A stretch of 6,297 nt of DNA from DASXBJ01 sp036491755 (lineage in GTDB: Bacteria; Chloroflexota; Dormibacteria; Dormibacterales; Dormibacteraceae), in NCBI GenBank assembly GCA_036491755.1, contig DASXBJ010000093.1:1-6297 (forward strand), written 5' to 3'. The notes under the pieces are model-generated. The model was not told the DNA's origin and did no database searches. It saw only the letters and a program-made list of their open reading frames with translations. The first letter of the stretch is position 1. Each line of letters opens with the position of its first letter. Positions 1-4,944 of the stretch are shown piece after piece. The translations under genes were made by a program, and so were the position numbers.

Positions 1-50
1 GGATCGGCCGGCGGCGGGGCTTCGGCCAGGACGCTGCTGTTGATCGTCAC
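1..50 (-). CDS. Partial N-terminus, probable OppC/DppC-type ABC permease
   Basis: The reading frame begins with GTG at 50-48 and is open to the left edge, giving MTINSSVLAEAPPPAD. The GTG overlaps the TGA of the OppB-like gene in the 4-base arrangement GTGA, typical of translationally coupled subunits. A GAGG motif lies about 9 bases upstream. A short hydrophilic Ala/Pro-rich cytoplasmic start is usual for DppC/OppC permeases, and in this transporter family the C-type permease normally follows the B-type. Only 16 residues are visible, so the family assignment rests on context alone. The start codon and overlap are seen directly; the product is inference. Confidence 0.55.
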   Translation of the reverse strand, partial: MTINSSVLAEAPPPAD

Positions 51-1039
51 GCCATCTGCCTCGCCCGGGGGTCGATGAGCACGTAAACGACGTCCGCGAG
101 GAGGTTCGTGGCGAGGACCACCAGCGTGATCACGACGAAGATGCCCTGGACCAGCGAGTAGTCGAGCTTGCCGAGCGCGTCGTTGAGGTGGAAGCCGATG
201 CCGGGGTAGTTGAAGACGATCTCGACCAGGATCTGGCCGGACACGATCAGGCTGAGCGCGATCGCGAAGTTGGCAACCACCGGCAGCAGGGCGTTGCGTG
301 CCGCGTACCAGACGACACGCAGCGTGGAAAGGCCCTTGGCCTCCGCGACGAGAACGTAGTCCTCGTCCATCGTCGTGATCATCTGGTTGCGCATCGCCAT
401 GAGGAATCCCGCGAGCGACGCCAGAATGACCGTCGCGGCCGGAAGGATGGCGTGGCTGATGACGCTGCCGATGTATGGGCCGTTGAGCCCCGGGGTCACG
501 GCGTAGATGTCGTAACCGAACAGGCTCGGGAAGAGCTTCAGCATCGTCCCGGTCTGCCCGAGGAGAAGGACCAGCACGAGCGCGAGAAAGAAGTAAGGGA
601 CCGCCTGGAAGAAGGTGGCCACGGGCATGACCCAATCCAGCCAGGAACCTCGGCGCCACGCGATCAGCGTCCCCAGCGTTGAGCCGGCCAGGAAGCTGAT
701 CACCGTCGCCACGCCGAGGAGGCCGAGCGTCCAGGGCAGGTACGAGAGGATCAGGCTCGTCACCGGCGCGTTCTCGGAATACGACTGGCCCAGGTTGCCG
801 TGGAAGAGGTTCCCGAGGTAGTCGGTGTACTGGTCCCACATGCTCTTGTGCACGTCGAAACCGAGCTGCGCCTCGACGGCGTGCACGCAGGCGTCGTTGC
901 AGTTGCCCGACTGCTCAGCCCGGGCGACGGCGCCTGCGACCGGGTTTCCCGGCACGACCCGCGGCAAGAGGAAGCTGACTGTGATCGCCACCCAGGCCGC
1001 GATCAGGTAGACGGCCAGGCGCCGGAGGATGGCACCCAT
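47..1039 (-). CDS. ABC transporter permease, OppB/DppB type
   Basis: Inner-membrane permease subunit of a peptide/nickel/oligosaccharide (Opp/Dpp-type) ABC importer. It would form the channel with a second permease and be driven by two ATPases and fed by a lipid-anchored binding protein, none of which are in the window. The 330-residue length fits the family. Visible features are TM1 near residues 10-28, the periplasmic QYxxYLxNLxxGNLGxS-like stretch at 70-86, further helices at about 100-125, 135-162, 195-215, 255-275 and 298-322, and the cytoplasmic EAA loop at 228-253 (EAKG, then LLP) that contacts the ATPase. C47 and C51 form a CxxxC pair in the first periplasmic segment. I chose ATG at 1039 because GGTGG lies 6 bases upstream and the lacI stop ends one base before it. 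An upstream in-frame GTG at 1105 would overlap lacI by 65 bases and add an unlikely basic tail. The family is known to carry peptides and also oligosaccharides; the LacI partner favours a sugar. Confidence 0.92.
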   Translation of the reverse strand: MGAILRRLAVYLIAAWVAITVSFLLPRVVPGNPVAGAVARAEQSGNCNDACVHAVEAQLGFDVHKSMWDQYTDYLGNLFHGNLGQSYSENAPVTSLILSYLPWTLGLLGVATVISFLAGSTLGTLIAWRRGSWLDWVMPVATFFQAVPYFFLALVLVLLLGQTGTMLKLFPSLFGYDIYAVTPGLNGPYIGSVISHAILPAATVILASLAGFLMAMRNQMITTMDEDYVLVAEAKGLSTLRVVWYAARNALLPVVANFAIALSLIVSGQILVEIVFNYPGIGFHLNDALGKLDYSLVQGIFVVITLVVLATNLLADVVYVLIDPRARQMA

Positions 1040-1040
1040 C

Positions 1041-2159
1041 TCAGGCCACCACGCGCGCCGCGTCCGGGGATGTGCCGGCGAGTGCCGGCTGGCGCGGACA
1101 TCCACAGCTTTCGCGGATGACGAGCTCGACCGGTAGCACGACGTCGGATTCGCCCGTGCCCGAGCTGATCTTCGAGTACAGGATGTCGAAGGCCGTTGCT
1201 CCCAGCTCCTGCATCGGCTGGCGGATCGTGGTCAGGGGTGGGTGCAGGTGGCGCGCCACCGGGACGTCGTCGAAGCCTGTGATCGCGACGTCTTGCGGCA
1301 CCCTGATCCCCCGGCGCGCCAGACCGTGGATGACGCCGAGCGCCGTCTGGTCGTTGGCGCAAAGGATCGCGCGCGGCAGCGTCTTACCCGCGCCCAGCAG
1401 CGCGTCGACCACCGCCGCCCCGCCCGCCGCGCTGTAGTTGCCCTGCCACATCGGGCCCGTCTCGATGTCCGCTCCGGTCGCGGCCGCCTCAGATTCGAAG
1501 GCGCGGGCACGCGTGCGGTTGTCCGGGCTGTCGGAGCGACCGGTGACGTAGCCGAGGCTCGTGTAGCCGTGATCGACCGCGAGGTGACGCACCAACGCCT
1601 TGATGCCCGACTCGTTGTCGCAGCGGACGTTCAGGGACGCCGGGGTCGCCGCGCCGGCGAGGGTCACGATCGGCACGATGTCCGCCATGCGGGCGATGCC
1701 GACGGCGGAGAGCATACGGTCGTGGAGGATCAGGCCGTCGGCCTTGCCCGCCAGGGCGCCGATCCGGGCCGCGACGTTGTCGTCGTTGAAGCCGACCGAG
1801 CTGATCAGCAGGTCGAATCCGCGACGTTGCGCCCCCACCTCGATGCCGCGGTTGATCACGTCGATGAAGAGAAAGCTCTCGTCCTCGCCCTCGAAGAGCT
1901 GCTCGCCGCCGCGGCGGAACACCACGCCGACCACCTCTTTGAGCCCGTTGGACAGCGCGCGCGCGGCGCCGTCCGGGACGAAGCTGAGCTCGCGGACCGC
2001 CCGCATCACGGCCTCTCGCGTCTCGGCCCGAGGGGTGCCCTGGCCGTTGAGGACCCTCGAGACCGATGCGATGGATACGCCGGCGCTTTTCGCGACGTCG
2101 TAGATCGTCAGCGTCCCCTTGGCTTTTTTCGTCTCGGCCATCCAGCTCCCCTGGCTCAT
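1041..2159 (-). CDS. LacI-family transcriptional regulator
   Basis: Cytoplasmic repressor or activator of the LacI/GalR family. Numbered from the internal ATG at 2141 (366 residues), an N-terminal helix-turn-helix spans about 11-33 (TIYDVAKSAGVS then SVSRVLNG), with a hinge helix at about 55-66. A periplasmic-binding-protein-like effector domain spans about 70-345, with hallmarks CDNESG (174-179), CANDQTALG (261-269) and GFDDVPVARHLHPPLTTIRQP near 289-309, followed by LPVELVIRESCG (336-347). These dimerise and usually bind a sugar effector. Two starts are possible. ATG at 2159 has GGAGG 4 bases upstream; ATG at 2141 has AGGGGAG 4 bases upstream. They differ by six residues and do not affect the domain. 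The gene is first in an operon with the OppB-like permease, separated by one base, and tandem LacI-type operators sit just upstream of its start, so autoregulation is likely. The regulated sugar cannot be read from the sequence. Confidence 0.95.
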   Translation of the reverse strand: MSQGSWMAETKKAKGTLTIYDVAKSAGVSIASVSRVLNGQGTPRAETREAVMRAVRELSFVPDGAARALSNGLKEVVGVVFRRGGEQLFEGEDESFLFIDVINRGIEVGAQRRGFDLLISSVGFNDDNVAARIGALAGKADGLILHDRMLSAVGIARMADIVPIVTLAGAATPASLNVRCDNESGIKALVRHLAVDHGYTSLGYVTGRSDSPDNRTRARAFESEAAATGADIETGPMWQGNYSAAGGAAVVDALLGAGKTLPRAILCANDQTALGVIHGLARRGIRVPQDVAITGFDDVPVARHLHPPLTTIRQPMQELGATAFDILYSKISSGTGESDVVLPVELVIRESCGCPRQPALAGTSPDAARVVA

Positions 2160-2166
2160 AGACCCT

Positions 2167-2195
2167 CCGGTAAGCGCTTACCGGTAAGCGCTTAC
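2167..2195. promoter_or_regulatory. Tandem LacI-type operators (two TAAGCGCTTA palindromes)
   Basis: Two identical perfect palindromes TAAGCGCTTA lie at 2171-2180 and 2185-2194, joined by CCGG. The left copy is part of an 18-bp perfect palindrome (2167-2184) and the whole block 2170-2195 is a 26-bp perfect palindrome. LacI/GalR-family operators are typically palindromes centred on CG with the form TGTAAGCGCTTACA; the second copy on the minus strand reads TGTAAGCGCTTACC. The block lies between the predicted -10 box and the lacI start and abuts the GGAGG of the first ATG, so it should serve as an autoregulatory site. In RNA the palindrome could also fold into a hairpin with a CCGG loop. Confidence 0.85.
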
Positions 2196-2197
2196 AG

Positions 2198-2226
2198 ACC
2201 CTAGCACCGAGGCAGGATTTGCGCAA
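2198..2226 (-). promoter_or_regulatory. Predicted sigma70-type promoter of the lacI-permease operon
   Basis: On the minus strand TTGCGC (2226-2221) is followed after exactly 17 bases by TAGGGT (2203-2198), a -35/-10 pair of the form common in high-GC bacteria. The predicted transcription start near 2191 falls inside the upstream operator copy, so bound repressor would block initiation. The hexamers are seen directly; promoter activity is inferred. Confidence 0.6.
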
Positions 2227-2262
2227 GAGGCAAGTTTGCGCACCCGGTCGACGCTCCAGAAC

Positions 2263-2290
2263 CGGCCAGATCGGCACAGAAATCTGGCCG
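2263..2290. repeat. 9-bp inverted repeat upstream of lapA-like gene
   Basis: CGGCCAGAT (2263-2271) and ATCTGGCCG (2282-2290) are perfect inverted copies with a 10-base spacer, in the divergent region between lacI and the LapA-domain gene. No T-run follows on either strand, so it is not an obvious terminator. It could be a regulator site or a leader hairpin for the plus-strand operon. I saw no clear -35/-10 pair for that operon. Confidence 0.5.
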
Positions 2291-2348
2291 CTACCCCATG
2301 CTTGTCGGTGCGGTTTCAGACCAGGATTTGAAAGGGGGACAAGCAGCC

Positions 2349-2690
2349 ATGGACCACCCGACTGCCGCCGACACGCAGCCTGACCCGGAACCCAGACCCG
2401 AGCCGGAGTCCGAGCCGGAGCCTCGGCCTCTTCCCGGGGAGACCGGCACTCGGCTCAGCGGAGCCTGGACCGCGGTCGTCGTCGGCCTGCTGCTGCTGGT
2501 GGTGATCCTGATCTTCATCCTGCAGAACCAGCAGAGCGTCGAGCTGTCCTTCCTCTTCGTCTCAGGCCACCTGCCCCTGGCGGTGGCGCTTCTCTTCGCC
2601 ATGATCCTTGGCGCGTTGATCGTGTTCGCCTTCGGAGCGGCGCGCATCCTGCAGCTGCGCATGGTGGCGCGCGCGCGCCGGAAATCGTGA
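2349..2690 (+). CDS. LapA-domain (DUF1049-type) small membrane protein
   Basis: Predicted 113-residue inner-membrane protein. Residues 1-35 are disordered and rich in Pro and Glu, with repeated PEP-type units at about 12-28. TM1 spans about 39-58 and runs into FILQNQQSVELSFLF, TM2 spans about 75-97, and a basic tail follows (AARILQLRMVARARRKS). The helix, ILQN, hydrophobic strand, LPL, second helix, then basic RxxQLR order is the signature of the LapA domain. In Escherichia coli LapA takes part in control of lipopolysaccharide synthesis, but proteins with this domain also occur in bacteria without lipopolysaccharide, where the role is unknown. Start: ATG at 2349 with AGGGGG about 10 bases upstream. 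An upstream ATG at 2298 is in frame but has no good ribosome-binding site. It is followed after four bases by the C2H2 zinc-finger gene, probably one operon. Confidence 0.85.
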   Translation: MDHPTAADTQPDPEPRPEPESEPEPRPLPGETGTRLSGAWTAVVVGLLLLVVILIFILQNQQSVELSFLFVSGHLPLAVALLFAMILGALIVFAFGAARILQLRMVARARRKS

Positions 2691-2694
2691 CGCC

Positions 2695-2865
2695 ATGAAG
2701 TGCGACATCTGTGGAGTGGAGGTCGAGGACGCCCAGGCGCTTCAGGAGCACGTCAGGCAGATGCACCCGCCCGGCGCGCAGGGGGACGACCTCGAAGCGC
2801 CCGCCAGGCTGGGTGACACGCCGGAAGAGGCATCCGAGGGTGGCACACCCAACCCGACGCACTGA
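2695..2865 (+). CDS. Small C2H2-type zinc-finger protein
   Basis: A 56-residue protein starting four bases after the LapA-domain stop. The N-terminus MKCDICGVEVEDAQALQEHV holds C3, C6, H19 and, further on, H24, giving C-x2-C-x12-H-x4-H, the classical C2H2 spacing, with L16 at a normal core position. The aromatic residue often found between the Cys and Leu is not obvious. Residues 25-56 are a Pro/Gly/Glu-rich, probably disordered acidic tail. One finger alone could bind zinc and mediate protein or nucleic acid contacts; the actual role is unknown. Codons mostly end in G or C, consistent with real coding. The ribosome-binding site is weak (GGAAA about 12 bases upstream, inside the previous gene), so translation is probably coupled. 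The stop lies 9 bases from the convergent DedA/RDD gene. The motif and frame are seen directly; a single-finger family is known in bacteria but its function is not established. Confidence 0.8.
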   Translation: MKCDICGVEVEDAQALQEHVRQMHPPGAQGDDLEAPARLGDTPEEASEGGTPNPTH

Positions 2866-2874
2866 GCGGACTCC

Positions 2875-3738
2875 TCAGGGTTGGCCTGGCAAGAGCCTCC
2901 GGATCCGCGGCGGGTGGTATCGGATGTCCAGCAGCGCCTCGCCGAGCGTGAAGCCCACGGTGTAACGGGCCACCAGCAGGTAGGCGAGGCTGAGCATGGC
3001 GAAGATGCCGGCCGCGAATACAAGGTCGTCGATGTCACTGCGGGCCAGGACGCTCAGGACGCTAAGCAGCACGATGACGGCTATGACGCTGACCAGGTCG
3101 ATCGCCAGCGCCACCGGGAGCCGCCACCGGGCCGGGGCCTCGGGGACCGAATCCAAGATTCGTGCCGCGGGCAGTCGCCGGGCGGCGAAGATCCAGATCA
3201 CAGCCACGACGAGGATGAAGACGACACCGATCGAATAGACCGCGAGGCGGCTGATCAGATGCTCAACTGGAACGCCGACGAAAAAGCCGAGCCCGATGAA
3301 CATCAGCACCCACAGCGCGCTCGCGGGCATGACGCCGCCGAAGAAATGGCGGCGTCCAAGCCCCACCGCTCCGGCCACCAAGGACGTGTAGACACGCAAC
3401 CCTGGCAGGAGCCGCGAGATGGCGATCTGGAGTGGGCTCGCCGCGCGGAGGCGTGCGGCCGCGCGATCGTACGGGCCACCCGCGTGGATGCGCCGCGCCA
3501 GGGCCCTCAGCCGCTTGGGCCCGATCCAGCGCGCCCACGAGTACGCGGTGAACACCCCGCCGAGGACAGCCCCATACGCGAGCGGGACCACGAGGTACAC
3601 GAGGTCCGGCCGGCTGGCGATCAGGAGGCCCGCGCCGAGAAGCACGACCTCGCCGGGCGCAATTGGGAGGGGCAGGCCGGCCTCCTCCAGGTACAGGAGC
3701 AGGCAGATCAACGCGATCGCCGGCAGCTGCGCGGGCAC
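2875..3738 (-). CDS. DedA/VTT-domain membrane protein with RDD-like C-terminus
   Basis: Predicted 287-residue polytopic membrane protein. Residues 1-185 resemble the DedA/VTT (SNARE-associated) domain: EEAGLPLPIAPGE at 18-30 matches the E-x-G-x-P-x-P-x-PGE re-entrant motif, and ISRLLPGLRVYTSLVAGAVG at 107-126 matches the conserved R-x-x-P-G-x-R-x-x-x-x-x-x-AG segment. DedA proteins are linked to lipid scrambling or undecaprenyl-phosphate recycling and membrane homeostasis. From about 204 the sequence changes to an RDD-like domain: RWRLPVALAIDL (Arg then Asp214), two helices at about 208-230 and 238-258, then GFTLGEALLDIRY at 262-274, the usual G-x-T-L-G-x-x-L-L-x-x-R motif. A normal RDD domain has a further helix after that motif; here the chain ends 13 residues later. 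Start is GTG at 3738, one base after the TAG of the dehydrogenase, with no clear ribosome-binding site, so coupling is likely. The DedA call is firm; the RDD call is likely. Confidence 0.85.
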   Translation of the reverse strand: MPAQLPAIALICLLLYLEEAGLPLPIAPGEVVLLGAGLLIASRPDLVYLVVPLAYGAVLGGVFTAYSWARWIGPKRLRALARRIHAGGPYDRAAARLRAASPLQIAISRLLPGLRVYTSLVAGAVGLGRRHFFGGVMPASALWVLMFIGLGFFVGVPVEHLISRLAVYSIGVVFILVVAVIWIFAARRLPAARILDSVPEAPARWRLPVALAIDLVSVIAVIVLLSVLSVLARSDIDDLVFAAGIFAMLSLAYLLVARYTVGFTLGEALLDIRYHPPRIRRLLPGQP

Positions 3739-3739
3739 C

Positions 3740-4723
3740 CTACCGGCTGACGGTGAGGACCACGTTTCCCGTCTTCTGCTGCGTGGCGACGTACCGCGTC
3801 GCCTCGACGACGTCCTCCAGCGGGTAGGTGCGGTCGATGACGGCGTGGTACTTACCGGCGTCGATCAGCTCCTTCATGAAGAGGACATCCTGCTTTGTAT
3901 AGCGCGGGGGGATCCGGAAGAGGACTTTTTTGTCTCCGACTCGTGAGGTCCAGGCGGCCCAGAAGAGATTGGCGAGCCCGTCGGTCGCGAGATAGCTGCC
4001 GCCGCTCTTCAACGAGCCCCTGCTTCGCTTGAACGAGTGCTTGCCGACGGCATCGAAGATGACATCGTAGGTATGGCCGCTCCTGGTGAAGTCCTCTTTC
4101 GTGTAGTCGATCACCCGGTCGGCTCCGAGCGATTTGACGAGCTCCAGGTGCTTGGTGCCGCACACCGCGGTCACGTCGGCTCCAAAGGCCCGAGCCAGCT
4201 GAACCCCAGCGGTGCCCAATGACCCGGAGGCTCCGTAGACGAGGATCGACTGTCCTTCGCGCAGATTCGCCCCCCTCAGGCACCAGAGCGCGTTGAGGCC
4301 TCCGTCGAGCACCGCGGCGGCCTGCTCAAAGCTCATGGAAGCCGGCTTCGGCGCTATGAGCGCGCTTTCGGCCATGCATGTGTACTCGGCGTGCGCCCCG
4401 AACTTGAAACCCATGGCTGCGAAGACCGGGTCCCCCACCTTGAACTGTGTGACAGCCGCGCCGACGGCTGCGATCTCCCCCGACAGCTCGGTCCCTAGGA
4501 TCCGCTGCCTCGGTCGGGGAAAGCCCGAGACCAGGCGGCTGATGATCGAGAGGAGCAGGCCGCCGCTCCGGTTTGCTTCACGTGTGTGCACATCCGACCG
4601 GGAGACGGTCGTGGCGCGGATCCTGATCAGAACCTCGTCCTTTTTGGGGACCGGCTGCTCGACCTCTTCGATCCGCAGGACCTCCGGCGGACCGTACCGG
4701 TCGAACACGGCTGCCCTCATCAT
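3740..4723 (-). CDS. NAD(P)-dependent quinone-oxidoreductase-type dehydrogenase (MDR family)
   Basis: Cytoplasmic 327-residue medium-chain dehydrogenase/reductase. An N-terminal GroES-like domain (about 1-125) has the opening AAVFDRYGPPEVL, RATTVSRSDVHTRE and GTELSGEIAAVG (77-88), with GDPVFA at 97-102. The Rossmann fold carries VYGASGSLGTAGVQLA, whose glycine motif is at 164-170, followed by SLGADRVIDYT (198-208) and FDAVG (223-227). The C-terminus TYPLEDVVEATRYVATQQKTGNVVL is typical. The position of the catalytic zinc Cys is occupied by Asp44 in SRSDVH, and no zinc-binding cysteine cluster is seen, so it belongs with the zinc-free quinone-oxidoreductase branch that reduces quinones or alkenals using NADPH. 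The true substrate is unknown. Start: first of two adjacent ATGs at 4723, with AGGA 7 bases upstream. It is followed after one base by the DedA/RDD gene. No convincing promoter is seen in 4724-4781. Confidence 0.9.
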   Translation of the reverse strand: MMRAAVFDRYGPPEVLRIEEVEQPVPKKDEVLIRIRATTVSRSDVHTREANRSGGLLLSIISRLVSGFPRPRQRILGTELSGEIAAVGAAVTQFKVGDPVFAAMGFKFGAHAEYTCMAESALIAPKPASMSFEQAAAVLDGGLNALWCLRGANLREGQSILVYGASGSLGTAGVQLARAFGADVTAVCGTKHLELVKSLGADRVIDYTKEDFTRSGHTYDVIFDAVGKHSFKRSRGSLKSGGSYLATDGLANLFWAAWTSRVGDKKVLFRIPPRYTKQDVLFMKELIDAGKYHAVIDRTYPLEDVVEATRYVATQQKTGNVVLTVSR

Positions 4724-4781
4724 TTGCGGATCCTGTCAAGGCCGTCGAGGACCGCGCTTCGGGCGTCAGGCGGAGGATCGA

Positions 4782-4809
4782 AGTCCTGACCGGTTTCCCG
4801 GTCAGGACT
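4782..4809 (-). terminator. Strong 12-bp hairpin with GAAA loop after the secreted-protein cassette
   Basis: AGTCCTGACCGG and CCGGTCAGGACT are perfect 12-bp inverted arms around a 4-base loop, reading GAAA (a GNRA tetraloop) in minus-strand RNA. It begins 13 bases after the stop of the 35-residue peptide gene and lies 58 bases before the dehydrogenase start. The T-run is poor (only TT after the stem), so it may be a terminator that does not need a long U-tract, an RNA-stabilising end, or both. Confidence 0.6.
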
Positions 4810-4822
4810 CAGGCTTCCGACC

Positions 4823-4930
4823 TTATCTCGACTGGCTGCTCCGCACAATCCAGCGCACTCCCAGGATCAGGCCGACGATCGACACTGCCGACATTCCGGC
4901 CAGGATCGCCGCCGAAACTTCAAATGGCAT
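4823..4930 (-). CDS. 35-residue single-helix membrane peptide
   Basis: A microprotein starting at ATG 4930 and ending in TAA (4825-4823). It begins MPFEVSAAILAGMSAVSIVG and ends LILGVRWIVRSSQSR. Residues about 5-29 form one hydrophobic helix with small residues, and the C-terminus is basic (R26, R30, R35), which predicts an N-out, C-in orientation. A perfect AGGAGGA site lies 7 bases upstream, overlapping the TAG stop of the secreted-protein gene, so translation is coupled. The gene lies 12 bases after that gene and is followed by the GAAA-loop hairpin. No family is recognised. It could be a small membrane anchor, a partner of the secreted protein or an independent regulator; no function is claimed. 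Confidence 0.7.
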   Translation of the reverse strand: MPFEVSAAILAGMSAVSIVGLILGVRWIVRSSQSR

Positions 4931-4937
4931 TTGCGAT

Positions 4938-4944
4938 TCCTCCT
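4938..4944 (-). promoter_or_regulatory. Ribosome-binding site of the 35-residue peptide gene
   Basis: Minus strand AGGAGGA, 7 bases before ATG 4930, a near-perfect complement to the 16S anti-Shine-Dalgarno. It overlaps the TAG stop of the preceding gene (TAGGAGGA) and is the main evidence that this very short frame is translated. Confidence 0.75.

Noticed and set aside
1040..1105. Upstream GTG start for the OppB-like permease
   Set aside because: It would overlap lacI by 65 bases and add a basic Pro/Arg-rich tail; ATG 1039 has a good GGTGG site at 6 bases.
1242..2204. Long open frame on the plus strand (320 codons) opposite lacI
   Set aside because: It is an antisense shadow of a clear LacI gene in GC-rich DNA, very rich in Arg, Asp and Val with no domain or signal.
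2390..2435. Repeated CCGGAGC-like units as a DNA repeat element
   Set aside because: They simply encode the Pro-Glu-rich disordered start of the LapA-domain protein.
2862..2878. CTGAG/CTCAG inverted repeat at the convergent gene ends as a shared terminator
   Set aside because: The stem is only 5 bp with a 7-base loop and there is no T-run on either strand.
2881..3750. Open plus-strand frame of 289 codons opposite the DedA/RDD gene
   Set aside because: Composition is Arg/Asp/Gln-rich without hydrophobic core; the opposite strand encodes recognisable membrane domains.
4734..4739. TTGACA on the minus strand just upstream of the dehydrogenase
   Set aside because: It lies 10 bases before the ATG, so a matching -10 box would fall inside the coding region, and none is present (GGGCAG at 17-base spacing).
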